A DNA stretch of 64,000 nucleotides, taken from Rhizobium alarense. Its GTDB lineage: Bacteria > Pseudomonadota > Alphaproteobacteria > Rhizobiales > Rhizobiaceae. Under the pieces are notes generated by a model. The model made no database searches. It saw only the letters and a program-made list of their open reading frames with translations, and was not told the origin of the DNA. Below are positions 16,840 to 25,924 of the stretch, in pieces. The number at the start of each line of letters is the position of its first letter. The first letter of the stretch is position 1. A program made the translations under genes and the position numbers. The stretch lies in contig NZ_JAKGBU010000014.1 of assembly GCF_021555155.1 (NCBI RefSeq), positions 1 through 64,000 on the forward strand, written 5' to 3'.

Positions 16840-17570
16840 GCATTCTCGCGGTCTCCGACATCGCTGTCCGCTACGGCCGGCTCACTGCCGTCAGGGGCGC
16901 CTCCTTCTCGATGCAGGAAGGAGAAATTCTGTTCATCACCGGCCCGAACGGCGCCGGCAAGTCGTCGTTGATGCGGGCGATCGCAGGCGTCACGCCACCG
17001 GCGGCCGGACGCATCGACTTCACCGGCCAGGAGACCACCGGCCGAGCGCCGGAAGACATTGCCCGTCTCGGCTTCTCTATGGTCCCCGAGGGGCGCGATG
17101 TCTTCGGTTCGCTGACCATCGAGGAAAACCTGCTCGTCGGTACCGGGATGCACGCCCGGGAGCGTGGCTGGCGGACCCGCGCAGCCAGCGAGCTCGAAGC
17201 CGTCTATGACACCTTTCCGATCCTCAAGGAGCGTCGCAACGGCCAGGCCGGCCTCCTCTCCGGCGGCCAGCAGCAGATGCTCGTCATCGCTCGGGCATTG
17301 ATGACCAATCCACGCCTGATCGCCATAGACGAGCCGTCTCTCGGGCTGGCGCCCAACATCACCGACCAGGTCTACGAGCGACTGATCGATCTCCAGACCC
17401 AGCGCCGGCTGACCCTTCTCATCGTCGAGCAGAGTTCCACCCGAGCCGTCATGGTCGGCGGACGCATGATTCTGATGCGCGGGGGCGAGATCGTGCTGGA
17501 CGGCGACGCGCGCACGCTTGGCAACAGCGAAGCGATGCAGGCCGCCTACTTCGGTTACGAGGACCATTGA
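16836..17570 (+). CDS. Branched-chain amino acid-type ABC transporter ATP-binding protein (LivF-like)
   Basis: A 244-residue second ATPase of the importer. Walker A is GPNGAGKSS, the signature LLSGGQQQMLVIARAL and Walker B LIAIDEPSLGLAP; GFSMVPEGRDVFGSLTIEENL is the typical LivF block. The ATG overlaps the previous stop (ATGA) and the permease ATG follows one base after its own stop, so the five transport genes are one unit. It would form a heterodimer with the LivG-like protein. Confidence 0.93.
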   Translation: MSILAVSDIAVRYGRLTAVRGASFSMQEGEILFITGPNGAGKSSLMRAIAGVTPPAAGRIDFTGQETTGRAPEDIARLGFSMVPEGRDVFGSLTIEENLLVGTGMHARERGWRTRAASELEAVYDTFPILKERRNGQAGLLSGGQQQMLVIARALMTNPRLIAIDEPSLGLAPNITDQVYERLIDLQTQRRLTLLIVEQSSTRAVMVGGRMILMRGGEIVLDGDARTLGNSEAMQAAYFGYEDH

Positions 17571-17571
17571 C

Positions 17572-18477
17572 ATGCTTCAGATCGTGTTCGACTCGCTGTC
17601 CCTCGGTTCACTCTACGCACTCGGCGCCCTCGGCATCGCGCTGATCTTCGGCGTCATGCGGCTTGTGAACTTCGCCCATGGGGACGTCATCGCATTCTGC
17701 ATCTTCGCCCTCCTGTGGCCGTCGACAGATGCAATGGCGATCGTTTTCGCCGGTCAGCTTCCCTGGTATCTGCTGGTGCCCCTTGTCCTCGCCGTCGGTG
17801 CAGGCCTTTCGGTCCTGTGCGAGATCGCCGTCTTCCGTCGCTTCCGTCGCGCCAGTCCGGCGACGATGATGATCGCCTCCTTCGCGCTCGGTTTCGTCAT
17901 CCGCTATTTCCTGCTGATGCTCTTCACCAGCCGACCGAAATCGATCTCGCTCCTGCCGATGCTGTCGCAGCCGGTGGAAATCTTCGGAGCGCGGCTCCCC
18001 CTGCTCCAGCTGATCACGATCATCGCAACCGTACTGATCCTGGTCGGGCTGTCGCTCTTCCTGCGCCGGACGCGGTTTGGACTGGAAATGCGGGCGGCGG
18101 CTGAAAACTTCTCGATGGCGCGCATGCTCGGCGTCAGGGCAAACCGAGTGATCATGGGCGCCTTTGCCCTTTCGGGAGCCCTGGCCGGGGCGATCGCGCT
18201 TATCTTCGGCAGCCAGACCGGCACGGCAGATATCCAGATGGGTGCCTCGATCATGCTGATGGCCTTCATCGCAACCGTGATCGGCGGCCTCGGCAGCCTC
18301 GGCGGCGCAGTGCTTGCAGGTTTCCTGCTCGGAGCCGCCTCCGTCGTCATGCAGGTCATGCTGCCGGTGGATGCGCGTCCGTTCCGCGACGCCTTCGTCT
18401 ACGGCGCCGTCATCCTCGTTCTCCTCTTCCGTCCCCAGGGGCTGATCGCCGCACGCGGCACCCGGGAAAGGGTCTGA
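17572..18477 (+). CDS. Branched-chain amino acid-type ABC permease (LivH-like)
   Basis: A 301-residue inner-membrane permease. The LivH hallmark at the N-terminus is present: SLGSLYALGALGIALIFGVM followed by VNFAHGD. About eight hydrophobic segments are visible, and the EAA-like loop MRAAAENFSMARMLGVRANR lies near residue 175. Length is normal for the family. It forms the translocation pore with the LivM-like protein encoded four bases downstream. Confidence 0.92.
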   Translation: MLQIVFDSLSLGSLYALGALGIALIFGVMRLVNFAHGDVIAFCIFALLWPSTDAMAIVFAGQLPWYLLVPLVLAVGAGLSVLCEIAVFRRFRRASPATMMIASFALGFVIRYFLLMLFTSRPKSISLLPMLSQPVEIFGARLPLLQLITIIATVLILVGLSLFLRRTRFGLEMRAAAENFSMARMLGVRANRVIMGAFALSGALAGAIALIFGSQTGTADIQMGASIMLMAFIATVIGGLGSLGGAVLAGFLLGAASVVMQVMLPVDARPFRDAFVYGAVILVLLFRPQGLIAARGTRERV

Positions 18478-18481
18478 TCCC

Positions 18482-19567
18482 ATGGCCACCACTGCAACCG
18501 CTCCCGCCCTTCCTCTCGAACTCTCCTCTACCCGCAAGCCGCGCCGCTTCGCGCTTGCGCGGCGCACGATCATGACACCGATCCTGTTGTCGCTGCTGAT
18601 CCTCGCCATCGCTGGCCTGACGGTGCTGACCGGGTCCAAGCCGTTCAACCAGGCCGTCATCGACGTGTTCGTCCGCGTCATCCTGGTCGTCGGGCTCTAC
18701 GTCTTCATAGGAAACTCCGGCGTGCTCAGCTTCGGGCACATCGGCTTCACCTGCCTCGGCGCCTATGCCACCGCATGGCTGACCATCAACCCGCTGATGA
18801 AACGCAATTCCCTGCCCGGGCTTCCGGAGTGGCTGCTGGAGATGCGCCTGCCCTACTGGCAGTCAGCGGCACTGGCGGCGCTCTTCGCGGGCCTCGCGGC
18901 CCTCGTCTTCGGGCGCGTGCTGATGCGGCTGTCCGGAATCGCCGCCTCGATCGCCACCTTCGCGGTACTGGCGATGATCAACACGGTCTACTCCAACTGG
19001 GAGGATGTGACCGGCGCCACGTCGTCGGTGGTCGGCATTCCGATCGTGCGCACCATCTGGCCCTATGTCGCTGCCTCGATCATCGCGATCTTCATTGCCT
19101 GGGCCCATGCCATATCCCGCTCGGGACTGGCGCTGCGCGCCGCCCGCGACGAACCGACCGCAGCGGCGGCCTCCGGCGTCGACATTCCAAAGGAGCGTCT
19201 CGTCGCCTTCGCCATCTCCGGCGTGGTGATGGGGCTGGGCGGCGCGCTGATGGCCCATTCGATCGGCGTCGTCACGCCCGACACCTTCTATCTCGGCCTC
19301 ACCTTCACCACGCTGTCGATGCTCGTCGTCGGCGGCATGAACAGCCTCTCCGGCGCGGTGATCGGGGTCGTTCTTCTTTCCGCACTCATCCAGGCGCTGC
19401 GCTGGCTGGAGGCGGGTGTCCCGATCGGCACCGTCACCTTTGCCCTGCCCAAGGGGCTTCAGGAGATCGCCCTCGGCGTCATCATGATCGTGATCCTCGC
19501 GCTCAGGCCGGCAGGTTTGATCGGCAACCGCGAGATCACTTTGTTCCGTGGCAATCGCAACAAATAG
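18482..19567 (+). CDS. Branched-chain amino acid-type ABC permease (LivM-like)
   Basis: A 361-residue inner-membrane permease of normal LivM length. YVFIGNSGVLSFGHIGFTCL is the family N-terminal block, ALRAARDEPTAAAASGVDIP the cytoplasmic coupling loop, and GGMNSLSGAVIGVVLL a late membrane segment. It partners the LivH-like permease. The gene is followed 41 bases later by the binding-protein gene, completing the importer. Confidence 0.92.
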   Translation: MATTATAPALPLELSSTRKPRRFALARRTIMTPILLSLLILAIAGLTVLTGSKPFNQAVIDVFVRVILVVGLYVFIGNSGVLSFGHIGFTCLGAYATAWLTINPLMKRNSLPGLPEWLLEMRLPYWQSAALAALFAGLAALVFGRVLMRLSGIAASIATFAVLAMINTVYSNWEDVTGATSSVVGIPIVRTIWPYVAASIIAIFIAWAHAISRSGLALRAARDEPTAAAASGVDIPKERLVAFAISGVVMGLGGALMAHSIGVVTPDTFYLGLTFTTLSMLVVGGMNSLSGAVIGVVLLSALIQALRWLEAGVPIGTVTFALPKGLQEIALGVIMIVILALRPAGLIGNREITLFRGNRNK

Positions 19568-19608
19568 CCGGCGGAGAGGAAACCGTCCGGCATAAAAAGG
19601 AGACGTCA

Positions 19609-20802
19609 ATGACATACAGAACAGGAATGCTCGCAGCAGTTCTGGCGACCACGCTGGCCGCCTATCCGGCACTCGCCGACGACGACAGGATCGTTGTCGG
19701 CTTCGCAACCGGCGCTTCCGGCTTCATGGAAGCCTACGACAAGCCGGCGCAGGATGCGGCGATGATCCGCATCGGCGAGATCAACGCCGCCGGCGGTCTC
19801 CTCGGAAAGCAGATTGAAGTGGTCAATGCTGACACCAAGTCGGACCGTGCGGAGGGCGCAAAGGCTGGCCTGACTGTCATCGACGAGGGCGCCGACCTGG
19901 TGGTCGTCTCCTGTGACTACGACTTCGGCGCGCCGGCGGCGCTTGCAGCCGAGGACGCCGGTCTCGTGTCCTTCTTCCTGTGCGCCGAGTCGGTCAAGGC
20001 GGGCATCCAGGGCGTCGGCGCGCACAGCTTCTCGGCATCGGTCCTTGCTGCCGTGCAGGGCGCAACAATGGCCGAATGGGCCTACAAGGAAAAGGGCGCG
20101 AAGAGCTTCTACCGTTTGCTCGACAGTTGGACCGAGTACAACAAAGGCATCTGCGACGGTTTCGACTGGATGATGCCAAAGCTCGAAACCCAGGGCGCCA
20201 AGCTCGTCGGCGAGGATACCTTCAAGAACGACGACGCCTCGATCGCGGCCCAGATCACCCGCATCAAGTCGCTGCCCGAAGAGCCTGACGCGATCATGCT
20301 CTGCACGATGATGCCGGGCGCCGTTTCGGCGATCAAGCAACTGCGCGCCGCCGGTATCAACTCCATGATCCTCAATGGCTCGGGCGTCGACGGCAGCTAT
20401 TGGCTGTCGGCGGTGCCGGACCTGTCGAACTTCTTCGTGCCCGTGCAGGGCTCGATCTATGGCGACGACCCCAATCCGGACGTTCAGAAGTTCAACACCG
20501 TCTACAAGGAGAAGACCGGTACCGACCCGTCCAGCCAATACGTCTATCCGGGCTATTCCATGATCGACGTCTGGGCGAAGGCGGTCGAGCGCGCGGGCAC
20601 TACGGATGCCGACGCCGTCGTTGCGGAGCTAGAAAAGATGAAGGACGAGCCGACCCTTTTTGGTCCCCGCACCTTCACCTCCGAACTGCACCATCAGAAC
20701 AAGGCCAGATATCTGATCGCCGAAACGAAGAACGGCAAGCCGAGCATCGTCGGCGAATGGACCATCTCCGAGCCGGTTCCGATGGAAGCACTGGTCAAAT
20801 AA
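19609..20802 (+). CDS. Periplasmic substrate-binding protein of the Liv-type importer
   Basis: A 397-residue LivJ/AmiC-type binding protein. The ATG at 19609 has AAAAGGAGA upstream and starts a clear signal peptide (MTYRTGMLAAVLATTLAAY, cleavage near ALADD). The mature part carries IGEINAAGGLLGKQIEVVNA and later YVYPGYSMIDVWAKAVERAG, both typical of the family. Liv-type binding proteins also carry urea, short amides and aromatic acids. Co-transcription with the PxpABC-biotin genes suggests it delivers the lactam, amide or heterocycle that the pathway consumes (inference). Confidence 0.92.
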   Translation: MTYRTGMLAAVLATTLAAYPALADDDRIVVGFATGASGFMEAYDKPAQDAAMIRIGEINAAGGLLGKQIEVVNADTKSDRAEGAKAGLTVIDEGADLVVVSCDYDFGAPAALAAEDAGLVSFFLCAESVKAGIQGVGAHSFSASVLAAVQGATMAEWAYKEKGAKSFYRLLDSWTEYNKGICDGFDWMMPKLETQGAKLVGEDTFKNDDASIAAQITRIKSLPEEPDAIMLCTMMPGAVSAIKQLRAAGINSMILNGSGVDGSYWLSAVPDLSNFFVPVQGSIYGDDPNPDVQKFNTVYKEKTGTDPSSQYVYPGYSMIDVWAKAVERAGTTDADAVVAELEKMKDEPTLFGPRTFTSELHHQNKARYLIAETKNGKPSIVGEWTISEPVPMEALVK

Positions 20803-20858
20803 CGAAGCGTCACCGGGCCGACCCGGCGTCCTTTCCTTGCCAGTCCGATCCCTTTATG

Positions 20859-20886
20859 AGCCCGGTCGCCGTCAGGCGACCGGGCT
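20859..20886. terminator. Bidirectional intrinsic terminator between two converging operons
   Basis: AGCCCGGTCGCC and GGCGACCGGGCT form a perfect 12-bp GC-rich stem closed by a GTCA tetraloop and followed by TTTT. It sits between the stop of the binding-protein gene (20802) and the stop of the aminotransferase gene (20893), so it can end transcripts from both sides. Confidence 0.9.
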
Positions 20887-20892
20887 TTTCGA

Positions 20893-22275
20893 TCACGCGA
20901 GGCCTTCGGCGGCGACAGCGTCGATCAGCCGGTCGAGCGTCCGACCCATGCGGGCCATGATCTCGCGGGCGTCGTCCGCGGTTGCGATCAGCGGCGGACA
21001 AAGGGCCAACTGGTCGCCGATGGCGCGGAAGATCAGCCCTTCGTCATGACCGATGACCGCGGCGATCGCGCCCGCCCTGCCCAACTTGTCGAAAGGCTTG
21101 CGGGTCTTCTTGTCGGCCACCAGCTCGACCGCGCCGATGAGACCCGCGCCTCGCGCCTCGCCGACCAGCGGATGATCGGCAAACGACCTGAGGCCGGACT
21201 GGAACTGCGCTTCCAGCCTGGCCGCATTGCCCATGAGGTCCCGCTCCTCGATGAGGGCGAGGTTTTCCAGCGCGACCGCCGCGGCAACCGGATGGCCGGA
21301 TGCCGTGAAACCGTGTCCGAACACACCGTTCTTTTCCGAATTGTCGGCAAGCACCTGGTAGATCGCATCAGAAAACATCACTGCGGAAAGCGGCATGTAG
21401 GACGAGGTGATCTGCTTCGACAGCGTCATGATGTCGGGTGTAAAGCTATATTTCTGGCAGCCGAACGGTGTCCCGAGGCGCCCGAAGCCGCAGATCACCT
21501 CGTCGGAGACGATCAGGATGTCGTTGGCGCGGCAGATGCGCTCGACACCCTCCCAGTAGCCGGCCGGCGGCGGCATGACACCACCTGCAGCCATCAGCGG
21601 CTCGCCGATGAAGGCGGCGATGGTGTCCGCCCCTTCCCTCTCGATGACGCTCTGGAGTTCGGCAAGCAACCGGGCGGTGAACGCTGCTTCGTCTTCCCCT
21701 TCCGCGCCCAAACGATAGAAATGCGGGCAGGTCAGATGATGGACGGGAATGGCCGGCAAGTCGAAGTCGCGGTGGTTGATCGGCAGCCCGGTCAGGCTTC
21801 CGGAGGCGATGGTGATGCCGTGATAGCCCTTGATGCGCGACAGGAACTTCTTCTTGCTCGGACGGCCGAGCGCATTGTTCATGTACCACACCATTTTCAC
21901 GATCGTGTCGTTGGCCTCCGAGCCGGACGAAGTGAAGAACACACGCGTGAGGTTCGGCGGCGTCATGTCGACGAGCTTCTCGGCGAGCCGGATCGAGGGC
22001 TCGTGCGCCTTGGAGGAGAACGTGTGGTAATAGGGCAGGCGCAGCATCTGCCTGTAGGCGGCTTCCGCCAATCGCGGCTCGGAGAAGCCCACCGCGACCG
22101 ACCAGAGCCCGGCAAGCCCCTCGATATACTCCTTTCCGCGGTCGTCATAGACGCGGATGCCCTCACCCCGGTCGATGACGAGCGGACCGGTGCGCTCGTG
22201 CTGTCGCATGTTGGTGTTCGGGTGCATGGTCGTGGCGGTGTCGGCAGCGGCAAGCGAATTGGAGAGAATGTTCAT
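20893..22275 (-). CDS. Class III PLP-dependent aminotransferase (omega-amino acid type)
   Basis: About 460 residues from the ATG at 22275; a longer frame to 22317 lacks support. Fold type I class III features are clear: GLWSVAVGFSEP near the N-terminus, FTSSGSEANDT for phosphate binding, SDEVICGFGRLG for the Asp that contacts the PLP ring, and TLSKQITSSYMPLSAV with the Schiff-base Lys. Relatives include beta-alanine/omega-amino acid:pyruvate and putrescine aminotransferases. It is last in the minus-strand operon after molybdenum hydroxylase and PxpA, fitting removal of the amino group from an amino acid released by ring opening (inference). It ends at the shared terminator. Confidence 0.9.
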   Translation of the reverse strand: MNILSNSLAAADTATTMHPNTNMRQHERTGPLVIDRGEGIRVYDDRGKEYIEGLAGLWSVAVGFSEPRLAEAAYRQMLRLPYYHTFSSKAHEPSIRLAEKLVDMTPPNLTRVFFTSSGSEANDTIVKMVWYMNNALGRPSKKKFLSRIKGYHGITIASGSLTGLPINHRDFDLPAIPVHHLTCPHFYRLGAEGEDEAAFTARLLAELQSVIEREGADTIAAFIGEPLMAAGGVMPPPAGYWEGVERICRANDILIVSDEVICGFGRLGTPFGCQKYSFTPDIMTLSKQITSSYMPLSAVMFSDAIYQVLADNSEKNGVFGHGFTASGHPVAAAVALENLALIEERDLMGNAARLEAQFQSGLRSFADHPLVGEARGAGLIGAVELVADKKTRKPFDKLGRAGAIAAVIGHDEGLIFRAIGDQLALCPPLIATADDAREIMARMGRTLDRLIDAVAAEGLA

Positions 22276-22306
22276 GTTGTTCTCACAGGCTGGAGATAAG
22301 GGAAGG

Positions 22307-23047
22307 TCACGCCGCATGGTCTTGACCGTCAGAATGGCTGTCGATGACCTTCCGCATGAGGACGGCTACGTCACGGGCATTGGGCGGATCGGAATGAATG
22401 CAGACGGTCCCGAATGAGACAGGGCGGATGCTGCCGTCCGTCGTTTCCAGTTCGCCCGAGGTGAGTGCACGACGCATCCGCCTTTCGGCAACGGACAGAT
22501 CGATCGCACCGTGCACGCGGGGGATCACGAGGCTTCCGTCCGGGGCATAGGTGAGGTCGGGAAAGAACTCGCCGACGAACGGTACATCGAGTTCCCCCGC
22601 CGCGGTTTCATGGAAGGTGCCGGCAAGCCCGAACAGCGGAACTGCGAACGGCTTGACCGCTGCTGCGATCGCCGCGGCTGTCGCCCGATCGCGCGCCGCC
22701 ATGCCGTAGATGATCCCGTGCGGCTTGACGTGCGAGAGCGTGCCACCCTCGGCCTCCAGAATGCTGCACAGCGCTCCGATCTGGTAGAGGAACGCCGCCG
22801 TCAGCTCTTCCGGCTGCAGCTTCATCTCGCGGCGGCCGAAACCTTCCCGGTCCGGCAGCGAAGGATGCGCACCGACCTTTGTGCCATGCTGCAGGGCAAG
22901 GCGCACAGTCTTCAGCATCGTCCAGGGATCGGAGGCATGGAAGCCACAGGCAATGTTGGAGAGGTGCACGTAGGGCATGATCGCAGCGTCGTCTCCGAAG
23001 CGCCAGTTTCCGTAGCTCTCGCCCATGTCGCAATTCAACGTGACCAT
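22307..23047 (-). CDS. PxpA-like (LamB/YcsF) subunit, second copy
   Basis: A 246-residue LamB/YcsF protein starting MVTLNCDMGESYGNWRFGDD. Blocks shared with the copy at 11589 include NIACGFHASDP, KVGAHPSLPD, GFGRREMKL, HVKPHGIIYGMA and FPDLTYAPDGSL, and the two are plainly paralogues of the same subgroup. No PxpB or PxpC gene lies beside it, so it either shares the subunits from the facing operon or has another role. It lies between the molybdenum hydroxylase large subunit and the aminotransferase, 53 bases from the former. Confidence 0.88.
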   Translation of the reverse strand: MVTLNCDMGESYGNWRFGDDAAIMPYVHLSNIACGFHASDPWTMLKTVRLALQHGTKVGAHPSLPDREGFGRREMKLQPEELTAAFLYQIGALCSILEAEGGTLSHVKPHGIIYGMAARDRATAAAIAAAVKPFAVPLFGLAGTFHETAAGELDVPFVGEFFPDLTYAPDGSLVIPRVHGAIDLSVAERRMRRALTSGELETTDGSIRPVSFGTVCIHSDPPNARDVAVLMRKVIDSHSDGQDHAA

Positions 23048-23100
23048 GTCTCATCCATTCTTCTGTCGCTCCGCCGGCTGCCGGCGCCGCACGCGTCTGC

Positions 23101-25449
23101 TCAGCCGAGGGTGTTGGCCGTCCAGTCCGCAGCGATATGGGCATGAGCCGGCGCGGGCTCGCGGTCGTTCAGCAGCCGCAGCACGCGTGGCGGCGTCAGC
23201 GGCAGCCGGGAAACGGACTTGCCGATGGCGCGTGCAACCGCACAGCCGATTGCCGAACCGACAGCAAGGATCGGAACTTCGCCAGCGCCCTTGGCGCCGA
23301 AAGGACCCATGGACGGCGCCCCCTCGTAGAGATCCGCGACGACGGGAATGACATCCTGGGCCAACGGCACGCGGTATGTTTCAAACCCGTCCTGGGCGAT
23401 GCGGCCATCATTGGTGATCGTCACCTCCTCGTGCAGCGCATAGCCCAGACCCTGGACCACGCCGCCCTGGATCTGGCCCATGACGGCCCGCCGATTGAGG
23501 GCACGGCCGACATCCTGCACGACCCGGTAGGCCAGCACCTCGACATGCCCGGTGTCGGGATCGACTGCCACTTCGGCCTCGTGGACGACGAAGACCGGGA
23601 TGTCGAGCGCATCGATGAAATGGCCCATCGCGCACCCTGCCATGGCCGGGGTGTTCCTCGCGGTAAAGCTGCCGGTGCCGCTGATCGGCCCTGTCGTCGC
23701 CTGCGCATGCGTCACGACCGTCGGGATGGCGACGCTCGAGCCCGGCCGCCCCGCAATTTCAACCCGCCCCTCGCACAGCACCAGATCCTCAGGAGGTGTC
23801 TGCAGCATCTCGCCTGCCGTGCGCAGGAGCTTCTCGCGCACTTCGGCCGATGCGGCGATGCTTGCGGCACCGATCGAGACGGTGGTCCGGCCTCCGCCCA
23901 CGCCAACGTCCAGGCCGGCGGCATCCGTATCGGCTTCGCGCACGATAACCTGATCCGGGTGCAGCCCGAGCTGGCCCGCCACGATCTGCGGCAGGGACTG
24001 CATCATCGTGCCGGAGCCGATCTCGACACCGGACGTCACAAGCGTGGCACTGCCGTCGGCGTTCAGGTTGACCGTGGCCGCGGACGGGCCGACGAAGATG
24101 AACCAGGTGCCGATCGCCGTGGCGCGACCGTAGAGACGACCGTCCGCCTTGTCCTCCGCCGTTCCCGTCTTCTCCCGCAGCACTTCCATCCGCTCCAGCA
24201 TGGGACGCAGGACGTCGCCTTCGAACACCTGGCCCGTCGGGCCGAGATCGCCGTCCCCGAGCACGTTGCGCTTGCGGAATTCCATCGGATCCACGCCGAT
24301 CGCCGCGCAGATCTCATCGGTGTGCCGCTCCAGCGCGAAACTGTTGTAGACGCCGTTGCAGGCGCGGAATGCGCCGTTCGGCGGGGTATTGGTATAGACG
24401 GCACGGCTGACGAGCCGTACAGCACCCAGCCGGTAGTTGCCGCCGAGCGTATGCGACGTCATGGTGGTCAGGAAAACCTGCTCGCCGCCATAGGCCCCGC
24501 AATCCATCAGCACGACCGCCTCGCGCCCGACGATATCGCCATCGGCCGTCACGGCCGAGCGGATGGCGATATCGGCATTCTCGCGGCAGAGGCAGGTCGC
24601 CATCTCCTCCTGGCGCGTGTTTTCGAGCATGACGCTGCGGCCGGTGATGCGAGCCAGAAGTGCGGTGATCGGCTCGATCGAGGCGTCGAACTTCAGCCCG
24701 AAACCGCCGCCGACCGGCGGCACCGTGACCCGCACGCGCCCGGGCGGCAGCTGCATCACGCGGCCGGTGACGTTGCGCACCGTCCAGGGCACCTGCGTCG
24801 AAGTCTGGATATGGGCGCGCCCGTCTTCCCAGCTGCCGATGGCCACGCGCGGCTCGAAGGGAACATGGCTCTGCCGACCGACGACGAAGCTGCTTTCGAC
24901 GATCGTGACATCGGCGCGGGCAAACGCGGCGTCGACGTCGCCGCGCACCGATTTCGCTTCCCATGCGATGTTGCCTGAACGCGCGCCGCCTTCGGTCAGC
25001 ACGTCATATTTGCGCCAATCCTCGTGCAACAACCGGGCGTCGGGGGCAAGCGCCTCAGCCATCGTGAACAGGGGTTCGAGCGGCTCGACCTCCAGCACGA
25101 TGGCGGCAAGGGCGGCACGTGCTTCCGCCTCGCTTTCGGCGGCGATCGCGGCGATCGGCTCACCGTGATAGCGGATGGTGTCGACGGCGAAGATCGGGTG
25201 GTCGGCGATGCCGATGCCGTAATTGCCCGGCGCATCCGCCGCGGTCGCCACCGCCAGCACGCCCGCGCACTGGAAGGCGGCCGACACGTCAAGCCTGACG
25301 ATACGCCCGGCCGGCACCGTCGAGCGCAACAGGACGGCATGCAGCATGTCCGGACGTGCCCGGTCGTTGGTGTATTTCGTCCGCCCGCGCAGCTTGTCGC
25401 GTGCGTCGCGGCGCGGCAGGTCCATAACGGTCGTCGAGAGGTCAGTCAT
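23101..25449 (-). CDS. Molybdenum hydroxylase large subunit (xanthine dehydrogenase/CoxL family)
   Basis: About 782 residues from the ATG at 25449, which overlaps the 2Fe-2S subunit stop by eight bases. Family features in order: RDARDKLRGRTKYTNDRARP, VGGGFGLKFDASIEP, NGAFRACNGVYNSFALERH around the cofactor, and GAKGAGEVPILAVGS with the catalytic Glu (KGAGE). The AYRXSFR loop of CO dehydrogenase is not seen, so it is a hydroxylase of organic substrates. It inserts water-derived oxygen next to a ring nitrogen or into an aldehyde, using Mo-pterin-cytosine dinucleotide. Operon partners supply the iron-sulfur and FAD subunits. No XdhC-type maturation factor is seen nearby. Confidence 0.92.
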   Translation of the reverse strand: MTDLSTTVMDLPRRDARDKLRGRTKYTNDRARPDMLHAVLLRSTVPAGRIVRLDVSAAFQCAGVLAVATAADAPGNYGIGIADHPIFAVDTIRYHGEPIAAIAAESEAEARAALAAIVLEVEPLEPLFTMAEALAPDARLLHEDWRKYDVLTEGGARSGNIAWEAKSVRGDVDAAFARADVTIVESSFVVGRQSHVPFEPRVAIGSWEDGRAHIQTSTQVPWTVRNVTGRVMQLPPGRVRVTVPPVGGGFGLKFDASIEPITALLARITGRSVMLENTRQEEMATCLCRENADIAIRSAVTADGDIVGREAVVLMDCGAYGGEQVFLTTMTSHTLGGNYRLGAVRLVSRAVYTNTPPNGAFRACNGVYNSFALERHTDEICAAIGVDPMEFRKRNVLGDGDLGPTGQVFEGDVLRPMLERMEVLREKTGTAEDKADGRLYGRATAIGTWFIFVGPSAATVNLNADGSATLVTSGVEIGSGTMMQSLPQIVAGQLGLHPDQVIVREADTDAAGLDVGVGGGRTTVSIGAASIAASAEVREKLLRTAGEMLQTPPEDLVLCEGRVEIAGRPGSSVAIPTVVTHAQATTGPISGTGSFTARNTPAMAGCAMGHFIDALDIPVFVVHEAEVAVDPDTGHVEVLAYRVVQDVGRALNRRAVMGQIQGGVVQGLGYALHEEVTITNDGRIAQDGFETYRVPLAQDVIPVVADLYEGAPSMGPFGAKGAGEVPILAVGSAIGCAVARAIGKSVSRLPLTPPRVLRLLNDREPAPAHAHIAADWTANTLG

Positions 25450-25924
25450 GAACATGTTCCCTGTTCTGCCGGCCGAGGACATCCATCACCGCATCGACGA
25501 TCCGCTCATAGCCCGTGCACCGACAGATATTGCCGGCCATCGCCGCCTTCACCTCAGCCCGGCCGGCAGCGGGGTTGTCGCGCAAGAAGGGCGAAAGGCT
25601 CATGACCACGCCGGGAAAACACATGCCGCACTGCACCACGTCCGCAGCCTCGAACGCGGCCTGCAGCAGATGAAGCGGCCCCTCGCCCGGCGACAAGGCC
25701 TCGACGGTTGTCACCGTCGCACCGTCGAGCAACCCCACGGGGCGAAGACACGACATCACCGCCGCGCCGTCGACATCCACGGTACAGGCGCCGCAGAACC
25801 CCTCGCGGCAGACTGCCTTGGTGCCGGTCAGATACCGCTCCCGGCGCAGCACATCGACCAGTGGCGTCATCGGATCGCCGCTGAAGCGGCTGACCGATCC
25901 ATTGATGTGAAGCTTGACTGTCAT
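25442..25924 (-). CDS. Molybdenum hydroxylase 2Fe-2S subunit (CoxS-like)
   Basis: A 160-residue small subunit. The N-terminal plant-type ferredoxin domain carries CREGFCGACTVDVDG followed by SCLRP; the C-terminal domain carries QCGMCFPG and NICRCTGYERI for the second cluster. All eight Cys ligands appear to be present, with QCGMC replacing the common QCGYC. It passes electrons from the Mo site to the FAD subunit. The gene overlaps both neighbours, by four bases at its start and eight at its stop, so the trimer is made from one message. Confidence 0.93.
   Translation of the reverse strand: MTVKLHINGSVSRFSGDPMTPLVDVLRRERYLTGTKAVCREGFCGACTVDVDGAAVMSCLRPVGLLDGATVTTVEALSPGEGPLHLLQAAFEAADVVQCGMCFPGVVMSLSPFLRDNPAAGRAEVKAAMAGNICRCTGYERIVDAVMDVLGRQNREHVHD

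Noticed and set aside
23137-24978. 613-codon plus-strand frame
   Set aside because: Antisense of the molybdenum hydroxylase large subunit; no family-like motifs.
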